Under the pieces are notes generated by a model. The model was not told where the DNA came from and ran no database searches. It saw only the letters and a list, made by a program, of their open reading frames with translations. From Progne subis subis (lineage: Eukaryota; Chordata; Aves; Passeriformes; Hirundinidae), in assembly GCA_022316685.1 (NCBI GenBank), contig JAKJHU010000338.1:62001-126000 (forward strand): 64,000 nucleotides of DNA, written 5' to 3'. The stretch's first letter is position 1; every line of letters begins with the position of its first letter. This document shows positions 1 to 10,595 of the stretch, piece after piece. The position numbers and the translations under genes are program-made.

Positions 1-1990
1 CTGGCTAGGGCTTTATTTAAAAATTTCCGTCCGTCAGCTGTTAACCACACTCCGTGTTCCCCCTGGTGTAATCCTAATTCTTTTATTGCTTTCTGCTCTT
101 TTTTACTGAATACCTGCTCTATCCTTTCTTCTTCTTTTTTTGGCATTTTCTCTAATTTGAGGATTTTTACTGGTTCTCCTGGTTCTAAAGCTGCTTCTCT
201 GGCTGTTTTATCAGCTAACTGGTTTCCCCTTATCTCGGGCATATCTCCCTTTTGATGTCCTTTTATGTGAACTACTGCAATTTCTGCTGGTTTTTGTAAA
301 GATTTTAACACTGATTTTATTAATTCTGTGTGTATTAAGTTTTTCCCTTTTGAATTTAAATATCCCCGTCCTTCCCAAATTTTCCCAAATGTGTGCACGA
401 TACCAAAGGCATATCTAGAGTCTGTGTAAATGGTCCCTCGGTCATCTTTAAGTAAGTCTAGCCCTCTCTTTAGTGCATATATTTCACAGCACTGTGCTGA
501 CCAATTACTTGGTAACTTTCCCTTTTCTAAAACTTTCATTTTCTCTCCCTCAATCACAGAGTATCCTGATATTCTTTTCCCTTCCACCACTCGGGATGAC
601 CCATCTGTGAACAACACTCTCCCATATGGAAGGGGTGTATCCTCTAAATCTTCCCTTACTTTTGTCTGCATATCAATGAGTTCTAGGCAATGGTGTTCTA
701 TTTCTTCAGTGGGCTCACCAGAGAGAAACTGAGCTGGATTTAAGCTTTTGGATGTTGTTAGTTCTAGGTTATTTGAATTTATCAGTATAATTTCATATTT
801 TAGGATTCTAGAATCTGTGAGCCACTTTTGAGCTCTTTGACTTAAAATTGTTTTCAAATCATGTGGAGTATGTATCTTTATCTTTCCCTGTAATGTTAAC
901 TTTTGAGCTTCTTCTATTAAAATAGCTGCAGCTGCGACGGCTTGGAGACAAGCCAGCCATCCCCTAGCAACCGGATCTAACAGTTTTGATAAAAATGCTA
1001 CAGGTTTTCGGTATCCTCCCCATTCTTGGGTTAAAACTCCGTATGCTATCCCTTCTTCAGTGTTTACAAATAAATCAAACTCCTTTTTAAGATCTGGTAA
1101 GCTTAAAACTGGTGCTGAGGATAATTTCTCTTTTAGATCTTGCAGCTGCCTCTCGTCACTCTCTGTCCAATTCATTGGTTCCTGGTCTATTAATTTATCA
1201 TAAAGAAATTTGACCCATTGAGTGTACTTATCTATCCAGTGCTTGCAGTATCCAAACAGGCCTAGAAGTTTCCTTATGTCTCTCTTAGTTTTTGGAGGTG
1301 ATATAGACACTATTCTTGAAATTCTTGCAGGGCTTAACCTTTTACTCCCCTTTCCGATTATGTGTCCTAAATAAGTGACTTCAGTTTCTACAAACTGTAG
1401 TTTACTCTGAGATACCTTTAACCCCTTTTCTCCAAGAAAGTTTAGAAGTTGTATACTTACATCTTTAACTTCTTTTTCTGTCTCCCCTGATATTAATAAA
1501 TCATCCACGTATTGCAAAATTTGAACTCCTTCTTTTGGACTAAACTGTTCTAATAATGTCTCTAGGGCCTGTCCGAAGATATTTGGTGATTCCGTATATC
1601 CCTGTGGTAGCCGGGTCCACCTTAGCTGTTGTTTTCTTCCGCTGTCTGGATGTTCCCATTCAAAGGCGAACCAATCCCTACACTCTTCTGCTAGGGGACA
1701 TGCCCAAAAAGCATCCTTTAAGTCTATCACTGTGAACCAGGTACGCTCTCTTGGAATTTTACTCAGCAAGGTATAGGGGTTAGGTACTACTGGGTGTCGA
1801 GCAACAGTTCTTTTATTTATTTCTCTCAAATCCTGGACTAATCTAAACTTTCCCTCATCTTTCTTTATGGCTAATATAGGGGTGTTATGAGGGGACATAC
1901 AGGGTTCTAAAATATTTTCTTTTAAAAGATGCTCAATTACTGAAGCTAGCCCTTTCCTTCCTTCTGGTGACATTGGGTATTGCTTAACTC
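1..1990 (-). pseudogene. pol: ERV1 pol: reverse transcriptase, RNase H and start of integrase (gammaretrovirus-like)
   Basis: The minus-strand frame stays open from about 1990 to the window edge, so pol is cut by the window and not by a stop. The reverse transcriptase has its YVDD catalytic box at 1500-1511. RNase H follows, with a TDGSS-type motif near 600-620 and a TDSRY-type motif near 410, and the integrase N-terminus begins in the last 150 bases. The order RT, RNase H, integrase and the single-frame gag-pro upstream fit gammaretroviruses. The frame differs from that of the protease upstream: a one-base shift lies between about 1974 and 2000. That break is why I call it a pseudogene, although the RT-RNase H part looks young. 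The rest of integrase and any env lie outside the window. Confidence 0.9.
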
Positions 1991-2482
1991 TGATGGCAGG
2001 GGATCTTTTTGCATTTCTATCTTAATGGGAGGGATATCTAAACACCCATACTTTCCCTCTGTAGCCCACACTTCTGGATTTATCTCTTGTATATCCCCTT
2101 GGGTCAGTTTCATGATATGCACAACCATTTTTCCATCTTTTGGGATAACTCCTACCCCGGGCTGCACTTGTAAGTCTCTGCCTAGTAAATTGGTTTCTGT
2201 ATGTGGTAAATAAAGGAAATCAGCTACACAATGCTTTGAGCTCCCTTTTATCTCTACTCCTTCAATTATTAATGCTCCAAAAGGCCTCCCTTCAGCCCCT
2301 AACACTTCACAAGTTTTTGTCCCGATTGTCACCCCTGTTGGTAATTTCCTTAATCTCGACCTATCAGCCCCTGTGTCCACTAAGAATTCATATTCTTCAC
2401 TTTGGGGCCCCACATCAAAGTTTACTAGAGGCTCATCTTGTTGTTCTATTGGGCCCCCTATTTTATAGAGCCTCTGACACCC
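1991..2482 (-). pseudogene. pro: ERV1 retroviral aspartic protease
   Basis: The frame carries the aspartic protease active-site pattern LVDTGAD near 2350-2375 and the C-terminal LLGRD motif near 2175-2190, the two hallmarks of retroviral proteases. It continues in the same frame as the gag segment upstream, separated only by an amber stop. The last 15 or so codons before the stop at 1946-1948 are out of phase with the reverse transcriptase, so the protease-pol junction holds a small indel. Up to that point I see no other break. Confidence 0.88.
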
Positions 2483-2485
2483 CTA
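2483..2485 (-). promoter_or_regulatory. In-frame amber codon between ERV1 gag and pro (candidate readthrough site)
   Basis: The minus-strand gag frame ends in TAG here and protease continues in the same frame directly after it (gag stop and protease codons differ by a multiple of three). The next bases are GGG and a G-rich stretch follows within 30 nt. Gammaretroviruses make Gag-Pol by suppressing an amber codon at exactly this boundary, helped by a downstream pseudoknot. The in-frame stop is seen; suppression here is inferred. Confidence 0.65.
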
Positions 2486-2892
2486 ATCCTCCCCTTTCAG
2501 CATCCTCTCCAGGGCAGCTTGCTCCCTTGCAATAGCCTCATCAAGTGATAATTTCTTACAATCCCTTTTTAAATGCCCTATTTCACCACAGTAATAACAA
2601 GTTCTATTCTCTCCTGGGTTACTTCTTTTTAAATTTACCCACGGTGGTACTATGGGTGACTTTGGTTCTTTAAATGAGGGTCTTGGTCCTCCTTCACTAG
2701 ATTTCAAAGAGGAATTTCTCTGGTTTTCTGCTACTCCAGTACTTTCTCTTGCTACAGCTACCATAATGCGAGCCTTGGCTCTAGCTTTTTCTTCTTCTCT
2801 CCTCAGGTAAACTTCTAAGGCTTCTTTTAATAATTCATTAATACTTTTCTCCTGCCAGTCTTCAATTTTTTCTAACTTTCTCCGTATGTCTG
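2486..2892 (-). pseudogene. gag: ERV1 gag 3' part: end of capsid and nucleocapsid
   Basis: The open frame encodes a lysine- and glutamate-rich helix (capsid C-terminus) followed by a nucleocapsid with one zinc knuckle of the form CX2CX4HX4C (CYYCGEIGHLKRDC, about 2560-2605). One knuckle is the usual number in gammaretroviruses. The N-terminal two thirds of gag are missing: at 2892/2893 the sequence passes directly into an LTR of another retrovirus, so the first eight codons of the apparent reading frame (to 2917) are LTR and not gag. The missing 5' half is not found at the other end of that provirus. Confidence 0.85.
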
Positions 2893-3236
2893 TGAAACTA
2901 TACTTCCCTCTAGCCACCCCCTGGCTCTCGCTAGCTCAGTTATTCAGGGGTTTTAGGGAAATATATTTCAGAGAGACAGAATAAAGACTTCAAAAGAGTG
3001 GCTCTCACCCCCAGCTTCCGTCCAAGCTTTATTCTCAATGTGATGTTCCAGGAGGCCGAGGAGAGAGTGCGAACCAGGAAGAAACAGGGGTATATCTAGT
3101 TTTGGGCCAAGGAAAGATATTGGCCCTGAGCCAATAGGGTCAGGAGTAGGTATGATAGGGAAAAAGGGTTAAACTACATGACACAGGCTTCAGGGGGACT
3201 CTGAGGGGAAAAAACATTCCTCAGAGGAACACAACA
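2893..3236 (-). repeat. ERV2 3' LTR
   Basis: This 344-bp copy begins TG and ends CA in both orientations and matches 10249-10595 along its length. The minus strand carries an AATAAA polyadenylation signal at 3028-3033 and a weak TATA-like ATATAC about 60 bases upstream of it. A polypurine tract lies directly next to its U3 end, as expected of a 3' LTR. Confidence 0.92.
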
Positions 3237-3250
3237 TCTCCCCCTTTTCT
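3237..3250 (-). other. ERV2 polypurine tract
   Basis: The minus strand reads AGAAAAGGGGGAGA directly before the TG that opens the 3' LTR. Retroviruses prime plus-strand DNA synthesis from such an all-purine run. It is absent outside the 5' LTR, which fixes the 3' end of the element. Confidence 0.85.
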
Positions 3251-3280
3251 GTTTAAGAACATTAGAAGAAGAACATTAGG

Positions 3281-4276
3281 TTACACGGAATGCGGGTTTT
3301 CCCACCAATTACAATTGGTGGGGGAGTCAACCTGCTTTAGGTTTGCCAACTCTATGTGGTTGACTTCTGAGGTAGAAGGTATGAGACTATTGATAGCCTT
3401 GAAAACCAAACAGCGTAGGATCCCGAACGCTATTGTTACAAGGAAAAGTATAACAAGAAATAACAAAATTGTTTTAACTATAGAAGTCCACCACCCTGGA
3501 AGTTCCCAGCCTTTGAACAGTTCTTTGATCCAATCCTCAGATTCTTGCTTCACTTGTCCAATCAAGCTGTTCAAGCTTCAAAGGGCAGCATGGATGTTTG
3601 GAGCCTTCGAGGTCAGGTTTAGGCAACACAGTCCTTCATATTCCTGGCATTCATGTCCATGAAGTAACAAGAGAGAATCTATAGCAGCACGGTTCTGGAG
3701 AGTGGCCTGTCTGATAATTTCCTCATCTTCTAGGAGAGAGCTGATGGTGGTGGATGTTAAATTTGCCTGTTTGACTACCCAGCACTCTAGATGGCCCAAT
3801 TCACCTAGAGCTTTGGCTGCTGCGACCCACAGAAGGAACAGGGACACAGCGACTCTTTTTGACTTGGCCTAATGAAAAATTTCTGAATTACAATTTGGAT
3901 CCAATTGGTCAGCACTTCTCTTTTGAATTTTGTTTGCTGATTTGTTTTTTTGAGTCCATTCACCAATTAAAGTTTGATTGGGTGTCAATATGGACAACCG
4001 CCCTATGGTACATGGCCCTCCTAAAAGCCGAGACGGAATTCCTGCCCATGATGGAATTCCTACCAGACAGGTGGACATAGGATTCTCTGTTGATGCAGTG
4101 GACCAACATATGTTTTCCTGCAGAAGTGTCTGTGCCAGGGTCACCCAGACATTTTGACGTGGCTGAGGAATGATCCATGCAGCTGCCAGACTGCTCAGCA
4201 ACAACAAGATGACAACTTGTATGGGGTTCATCACAGGGTTGAGTGTGAGGTAGGCTTTCTCTAAAAGGAAAAACAA
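3281..4276 (-). pseudogene. env: ERV2 env: much shortened surface subunit and CX6CC transmembrane subunit
   Basis: Three open segments (3869-4276, 3578-3847, 3281-3574) lie in one frame, separated by two stop codons. The first has a hydrophobic signal-like segment and a short surface region of about 100 residues, far below the 300-400 usual for a surface subunit. It ends near a basic, furin-like stretch. The second begins with a hydrophobic fusion-peptide-like segment and carries LQNRAAID followed by a CX6CC motif. The third has one strong membrane span of about 25 residues and a short tail. A CX6CC subunit is covalent-type and found in alpha- and gammaretroviruses, not in classical betaretroviruses, so env and pol have different origins. 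Confidence 0.85.
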
Positions 4277-4319
4277 ACATTTTTAAAACATGTTAAAAGT
4301 TTCTGTTTCTGCCAGAAGG

Positions 4320-5910
4320 AGTCCACATCTAGGAAGATTCTTTTTCTTCCATTCGGCGGTGTCTTCTTTTGGATGCAATGGCTACTTGCCTCTTATCCCC
4401 TTCTGCTGGAGCTGGATTTTTGGGGACAAAAGGTTTCACCCACTTCTGGGGAATCCACCGAGGGCCTGAGGGAGTGGCCACGACCCCAGGTCATGAGATC
4501 ATAGGGACCTTTGGTTTCCCAAGTTTCTGGATCCCTAATCATGACGCTGAGACAATTTGAACTGATTGCCACTGTTAAAATGGCGTACCACTGGTGGACT
4601 CATGTTTTCAAATGAACAGTTCAGAAAGTTGACGGTAAACATGGCTTTGCAGAGTTTCTCATGTGGAGACATCCACACAGTCGTACTACTCTGTCTAGCC
4701 AGGACCTGTTTGAGCATCTGATGTGCTTGCTCAACCACAGCTTGACCTGTGGGGGAGTGAGGGATGCCAGTTTTATGTTCCACTCCCCACTGCTGGACAA
4801 ACTCCAGGAACTCCTTGGATGTATACACTGGTCCGTTATCAGTTTTGATTTCTTTTGGAATCCCCAACACTGAAAAAGCTTGCACTAGGTGTTTCTTGGC
4901 ATGTTGAGTCTTTTCCCTGAATGGGCAGAGGTATACGCTGCACCTGAATGGGTGTCAATGCTTACATGAACATATTTGAGGCGTCCAAAACTAGGAATGT
5001 GCGTGATGTCTGTCTGCCATACCTCACAACTGCCAAGGCCCCGGGGGTTAACTCCCATACCCATTGATGGCATCGCTTGGACCTGGCAGTTGGGACAGGT
5101 GGCCACAATGGCTCGAGCCTGGCTCCGTGTTAGCTGGAACTGACGGATCAGGCCTGGCACATTCTGATGGTATTGTTGGTGACTCAGCTTTGCCTGTTGG
5201 AAGATATCAGGGAGACATGCATTTTCAACAGGTGCAGCAAGGGAATCTGCCTGACGATTCCCCTCTGCAATTTCACCTGGCAAATCAGTGTGTGATCTTA
5301 CATGCATCACATAGAATGGATGTTCTCGATGAGAAATTAAATAAATTAGCTTTGAAAGCAATCTGAAGAGATGTTCATTGTCAATTTCTTTGAGCACAGC
5401 CTGCTCCACTCTGGACACTATCCCCGCCACGTAAGCAGAGTCTGTTACCAAATTAATTGGTTCTGAGAACTTCTCAAAGGCTCTTACCACTGCATCTAGT
5501 TCAGCCACTTGGGGGGATCCCTCCACAAACTCCACATCAGCTTCCCAACGCTGAGTCTGAGGATGTCTCCAAGTCATCACCGACTTGTGGGAAGCCCCAG
5601 ATGCGTCCGTAAACACTGTGAGAGCCTTGAGTGGTCTGCGACTCCTCATGAGGAATGAGGTGGAATTCCTCATGGAGCAACTTGTGAGACGGGGCATGGA
5701 CTGATATTTGTCCCCTGTAGCTGTCCAGAGATAATTGGAGACCGGCATTGCTCTGGAGCAAATGCTCAAACATCTCTTTGGTCAATCTCTTGGGAGAGTT
5801 CCTTCCCTCCTTAGAAAGTTTGACCGGAAGGTGAATACATGTAAAGTCACAACCAGCCAGTTCACACAATCTCACCCTTGCCTTCCGAATCAGTTGAGCT
5901 ATCAACTCTT
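4320..5910 (-). pseudogene. pol: ERV2 pol: RNase H and integrase
   Basis: The piece at 4885-5769 shows RNase H motifs (TDASG, TDSAYV and a HVRSH...GN.QAD end) followed by the HHCC zinc domain of integrase and the first catalytic Asp (WQTDITH). The piece at 4535-4885 is in another frame and holds the second Asp (KTDNGP) and the catalytic Glu (AVVEQAH), completing the DD35E triad. The basic C-terminal DNA-binding domain reaches to about 4320. A further frame change occurs near 5700-5770. The motif style is that of beta- and alpharetroviruses. Confidence 0.87.
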
Positions 5911-7022
5911 GTGGCTCAGTGATGGTCTTGGATCTTTGGTGAGAGAGGAAGACCTACTCTATGATCAAGAGTGAATCTCGCTGCCCTTCGATCCATTGAA
6001 AAATCAAACCATGCAAATGTGGCAGTTTTCCCAGAACAATGAATTGGAAAGGTATGTTTGGCTCACATCAATGAGCCTGCCTCTCTGATAAGGCTTTCTG
6101 TACCTTTTCGATTGCTGACCCCGATTGCCTCTGGGGTCAGTTCCCTGGGAGAAACCAGCTCTTTCTCCCCCTTCAATAAATTGAAGAGAGGGTCTAAATC
6201 TTCATTTATGAGGCCTAGCCAAGGTCTTACCCAATTCAAAGACCCACACAAGGAGTGGAGATCTGCTAGGGTTTTGGGATTACACGCAATTTCCAATTTC
6301 TGCAGAACAGTGGTCCTTGCAGCTATTTGTAGACACAGGTACTTCCAAGGTGGCATCCTTTGAACCTTATCTTCCTGCAATTGAAATCCAGCAGAGGTTA
6401 AAACCTTAACCACTAGGTCAGGCATGTGTTGGAGTATAGAGTCATTGGGGGCACACACGAGTAGATCATCCTATGTAGTGAAGGATGATGGCATCCTTTC
6501 TCTTGGCACGTACTGGTGACAGTAATGAGGCTACGTACTGTTGGCATATGAAAGGACTAGATTTCAGACCTTGGGGAAGTACTTTCCAGTGATATCTCTT
6601 CATTGGGGCTTCTCGATTAATGGTAGGAACCGAGAATGCAAACCGTGGGGCAACTTCTGGGTGTAGAGGAATTTGGAAGAAACAATCTTTGATATCTAGA
6701 ACAGCCAATTGCCAGTCTTGAGGGAGCATTGTTGGAGAAGGCATCCCTGGTTGGAGTGGTCCCATGTCCTCTATAATTTTGTTTATTTCTCAGAGGTCAT
6801 GGAGCAACCTCCACTTGTCCTTTCCTGGTTTCTTTATACAGAGACTGGGAAATTCCAGGGGCTTGTTGTCTCTTCTAGGTGACCTTGAGCCACCTGCTCC
6901 TCCACAAGCTCCTCAAGTGCCTTGAGCTTCTCTTTACTCAATGGCCACTGTGCTACCCATCTTGGGTTATTGTCCAACCACTTTAGTTTGTGGGTAGGGC
7001 GCTCCACAGTGGCTATTTCCAA
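5911..7022 (-). pseudogene. pol: ERV2 pol: reverse transcriptase
   Basis: Three segments in changing frames (6834-7022, 6466-6765, 6063-6458) cover the fingers, palm and thumb. The first catalytic Asp is in LDIKDCFF and the LPQGLKSSP motif follows. The frame changes exactly at the YMDD-type catalytic box, around 6466-6480, so the polymerase active site itself is broken. The thumb region continues in the next frame. Sequence style is betaretroviral (MMTV and HERV-K class). Confidence 0.87.
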
Positions 7023-7800
7023 AAACCCTGGGGTGTCTTAGGAATGACCAGTTGGACTCCCCACTGCGACATGGTGTCTCTCCCCCATAAGGGAGCCTTA
7101 TATTCAGCAACGAATGGACGGACATTTGCCAATTTCCCGTCAGGTCCCTCAATTTGCACTATGTTTTTTGAGATTTTTGCCATTGTGATTCCTCCTATGC
7201 CCTGAAGTTTGCCTGCCACAGGTTGCAGCTCCCAATGTGATGGCCACATGCTCTCAGGTATCACGGTAACGTGTGCACCAGAGTCGAGCACCCCCTCCAC
7301 ATGGAGGCGGTCTGACCCACGGGCTAAGTTACATGCCAGAGAAGGTTTGTTCTCCCCCACCACCTCTGCCCAGTAGACTTCCGGTGATTTTCCATCCGCT
7401 AGGACCTCAGCCGGAACAGGAATGGCCTGGGCAAGGACTTGCCCCTCTACCAGGTAGAATGGTGGGTGCATGCAGCGTGCCAACAGCATGAGGCCTGTTA
7501 TCTTTCCCTTAACGGTCATGCGAGCTACCTCAACCTCCAAGGGTGTGTGTGCTGTGTCCCTAATAATAAAATACTCACTGTTCGGTTCCATGTGGTTAAC
7601 CTTCATGTCCTGTGAAATGTTTTGCAGGTCCACTGTAATTACTGTCCAATCAGTAGATCTGAAATGAAAACCTTTGGTAGTCACGAGCCTATATCGGCCT
7701 CGCGGCTGCCATACCTTGTTAGTTGAACATTTGACATTTTTATTTTTCTATACCCCCACACCCTGCGACCTGCCCTCCCCCTTTTTTGTTAAGAGGGAGA
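7013..7800 (-). pseudogene. pro: ERV2 dUTPase-like domain and protease
   Basis: One frame is open over 7013-7684. The N-terminal half resembles a retroviral dUTPase, ending in a GQxLAQxIPVP pattern, and is followed by a protease with the active-site motif LDSGAHVTVI near 7280 and a WGRD motif near 7090. A dUTPase fused before the protease is typical of beta-type and some lentiviral elements. Upstream coding continues to about 7800 with an interrupting stop. The dUTPase assignment is weaker than the protease. Confidence 0.72.
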
Positions 7801-7869
7801 CATTTGCCATGGTATGGCCTTGTAAATTTCTTTCTTGGCCGCGCTGGGCCGCACTGTGAATTCAGTTTT

Positions 7870-8770
7870 TTTGATTTTTTGACTTGCATTTCTGGTTTTC
7901 TGGGCTGGCCTTGGCAAAGTGTCCTGGCCTTTTGCAGCGGTGGCAGATGATGTGCTGCAGCTGGTCTGATGACATCGGTTGCCTCCTTGCTCCTGGTGCT
8001 GCAGTTGCCACAGGCTTTGGGTGTGTCAATCCCAGATTCCTTTCAGGTGCACTGAAAAGTTCGCTCTCCTGGTACAGGCTTCTATCATCTGTGCAAGACT
8101 AGGCGATGGGTCAAGGGGAAGGCTAAGAATGATTCTACGACAGGTCTCATTAGCATTCCTCTGAGCCATCTCCTTAATCAATTCTGCCTGTACCACTGGG
8201 TCTTGCACTTGTCTTTCCACTTCTCAGACGGTCCACAAACTGCAAGAAATTCTCTAAAGGAAACTGTTTAATGTTAACATAACTGGTCTTTATCTCAGGT
8301 GATAGAATCTGATAAAAAGTCTTTTCTGCAGCATTACAGATCTTATCTAAAACTGACTTGGGTAACAACCCAATTTGCTCATTCGCACTAGATAAATCAC
8401 CTTCATCCACACAAATGATCATGTGTGATGTCATTGTAATTGCTGTCCTGAGCATCAGGAGTTTGCTGAATTTCCTGCAATACTGTTTTCAAAGCTTTTT
8501 TCCATAATCCTTCCCATAGGTCATACTCTGAGGGAGTTAATAGGCATCTGAATAAATCTTTAATGTCACTGGGTACCATCTCATTTGAATTGAAGGTAGC
8601 TTTCATCATGCTCTTAAATATTTCACTGGATCTCCCAAATTGTTTCTGCATTTTACACAGCTCTTTTTTATCTTGGTATGAAAAAGGCAGATACTCTCTA
8701 TGCACATGTCTTTTGCCTACATATACTACAGGAGCCACAGATGGAATGCCTTGCTGATCAGTTATTCTGA
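7870..8770 (-). pseudogene. gag: ERV2 gag: capsid and nucleocapsid
   Basis: The capsid N-terminal domain lies at 8403-8738, and the C-terminal domain with a major homology region (FPLENFLQFVDRLR) at 8174-8455 in another frame. A third frame (8026-8220) carries the helices after it. A zinc knuckle near 7910-7950 reads CX2CX4HX4 and then Ser where the fourth ligand Cys should be. At least two frameshifts break the capsid. Confidence 0.82.
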
Positions 8771-9660
8771 GTTGCTAAAAATCCTGCTGCTTCTCTATTA
8801 GCCCAGGCAGCCAGAGGGTGTTGTCCCACCCCTCCCTGGGGTCCAGCAACAGGCAGCTCTTCCCTCCTCCCCTGGGGCCCCAGGCTAGGCTGCTCCTTAG
8901 CCCTTGCAGTGGGGGGACCAACTCCCCCGACTCCGGTGCTGTGGGCTGGCAGCCGCTCTTCATTATCCATCCCCCCATCCGTGCTGGCACTGGTGATTGC
9001 AAGGGATCCTCCCCCCTCCCCCTTGGCGCGGCCGCTCGGAGGGAGGGGGAGGCACTGGGGAGAAGGGTGGGGTGGGGGATTGCGTGAGAGATATGGGGTC
9101 GGGGCGGGAAGTGGGGGGAAGAAGGGATAGTGGGAAGGAGGAATGCAATGCCGTCCGCCATCAGGGCTGACCGCGTGGTGCGAGCCCCCCAGGGTCTCAT
9201 CCATGCGGCCAGAGCCCCGAGAGGAAAAAAGTGCATCTTGCTGAGGGAAAACAGGTGGGAGAGGAGGGTATAAGGACGATGGGTGGGTTTGAGGAGCAGA
9301 ATCCAGTATGGAATCGGGAATCCCTGCTTCTTGGGAACAGGGAATTGCTGAGAGGTTTTGCATGGCTGTCTGCTGTTTTGTGCTTCTAACAGCTTCTTGT
9401 GTACTTGTAAGAGTATTGGAATAAATAAAGAAATTTTGTTTTCCCCATCTTCAACTTTTAAAGTTATTAATTTTCCCACCTCATCCCAAAATGGAACCGA
9501 ATTTATATCTTGTAAAGTACTGTCTGGAATCTCAGCTGACAGCCAGGAAATAAATTTGATTAAGAGCTTATCAGGAAATTTTAGATCTGTTGAAAGGTTT
9601 CTAAGTTGTTTAAAAGCACTCTTTTGATTTCTCGATAAACGTATGCCCTTGTTTCTGATG
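8771..9660 (-). pseudogene. gag: ERV2 gag: matrix and proline-rich region
   Basis: A matrix-like helical domain is encoded from about 9650 to 9370, with no clear initiator Met in its frame. It is followed by a GC-rich, proline-rich linker (8780-9300) open in two overlapping frames. The capsid frame has a TAG at 8775-8777. Such a Pro-rich stretch between matrix and capsid is normal for betaretroviral gag. The linker is much richer in G and C than the rest of the provirus. Confidence 0.65.
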
Positions 9661-10232
9661 TTTTAAAAGGCAAACTGTTCGAAAAATCTTAACCTCTGAC
9701 GTGAAAAACCAAAGACGCCGCTGCGCCCGCTCGCTCCCGAGGTATCAGAGGCAAGGCGGGCTGGCCGCGGCTCGGGGCGGCCGTCTCTAGCCGCTTCTCC
9801 CGACTGCGGGGACACGGGCAGGGGGGTGTCCCGGTGCCGGCTTCTGTCCCGGAACCCTCCCGTAGCTAGCCCACCCCAAAAACGCGCGGTTTTCCCCGGT
9901 ACACGGAACTCCAGCCATTCTGTAGGGAAAAAAAAAATCTCTAACCGCGTTACGCAACACACTGCAGCACAAGGGTCCTAAAGCCCTCCACTGTTAAACT
10001 GTAGGGATCTTCTAGCGGACCCTGGGGCACGTGTTCCAACGTCAGGGTTTTCTGTCTAAAGCTCGACTCACTTTTGTAGTAAAAGCGAACTCCCGACCCT
10101 GTCCTGGCACCCCGAGCTGCTCGAAAGCAGCCGATAGTGGCCAGGTAGTTGCACCTCCCAAAGAGCTTTATTAACCCCTGAAATAGGGAGTCCCGCTTCA
10201 TGCGTGGGCTTATTAATATTTCATAACAAACT
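9661..10232 (-). other. ERV2 5' leader
   Basis: This stretch lies between the primer binding site and the matrix-coding region. It is CpG-rich around 9720-9870. An apparent reading frame at 9950-10273 crosses from the LTR through the primer site into the leader and is therefore not a gene. The leader would hold the packaging signal and splice donor, which I cannot place. Confidence 0.6.
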
Positions 10233-10246
10233 GACGTTGGGGGCCA
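10233..10246 (-). other. ERV2 primer binding site, lysine tRNA type
   Basis: Two bases after the CA that ends the 5' LTR, the minus strand reads TGGCCCCCAACGTC. This matches 12 of 14 bases of the complement of the tRNA-Lys(1,2) 3' end used by betaretroviruses such as MMTV. Avian alpharetroviruses use tRNA-Trp, so the primer agrees with the betaretroviral pol. Confidence 0.7.
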
Positions 10247-10248
10247 AC

Positions 10249-10595
10249 TGAAACTATACTTCCCTCTAGCCACCCCCCCGGCATCTCGCTAGCTCAGTTA
10301 TTCAGGGGTTTTAGGGAATATATTTCAGAGAGACAGAATAGAGATTTCAAAAGAGTGGCTCTCACCCCCAGCTTCCGTCCAAGCTTTATTCTCGATGTGA
10401 TGTTCCAGGAGGCCGAGGGGAGAGAGAGAGAACCAGGAAGAAACAGGGGTATATCTAGTTTTGGGCCAAGGAAAGATATTGGCCCTGAGCCAATAGGGTC
10501 AGGAGTAGGTATGATAGGGAAAAAGGGTTGAACTACATAGCACAGGTTTCAGGGGGACTCTGAGGGAAAAAAACATTCCTCAGAGGAACACAACA
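10249..10595 (-). repeat. ERV2 5' LTR
   Basis: This 347-bp LTR is the partner of 2893-3236, with the AATAAA signal (minus strand) at 10385-10390. It opens with TGTTGTG on the minus strand, directly abutting a low-copy repeat whose uninterrupted versions are seen near 27125 and 55640. Those show that the host sequence just outside should be GGCAGCCA, which is missing on the other side of the provirus. Confidence 0.92.

Larger units (their letters stand above)
2893..10595 (-). mobile_element. ERV2: full-length defective betaretrovirus-like provirus with CX6CC env
   Basis: Two related LTRs (2893-3236 and 10249-10595) in the same minus orientation flank, in transcription order, a primer binding site, leader, gag, dUTPase-like plus protease, pol, env and a polypurine tract. 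Gag, pol and env carry several frameshifts and stops, so the element cannot make its proteins. The LTRs differ at roughly a dozen positions plus small indels, which suggests an old but not ancient insertion. The left flank is ERV1 gag and the right flank is a low-copy host repeat; they share no target-site duplication (TGTCTG on the left, CCCCCA on the right). Confidence 0.93.

Noticed and set aside
2893..3236. Idea that this LTR is the 5' LTR of ERV1
   Set aside because: The polypurine tract next to it belongs to the ERV2 side and its sequence equals the LTR at 10.2 kb; ERV1 lacks a primer site and the gag start next to it. A shared LTR in a tandem provirus is possible but less likely because the two viruses belong to different genera.
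9950..10273. 107-codon frame at the ERV2 5' LTR
   Set aside because: It crosses the LTR end, the primer binding site and leader, none of which is coding.
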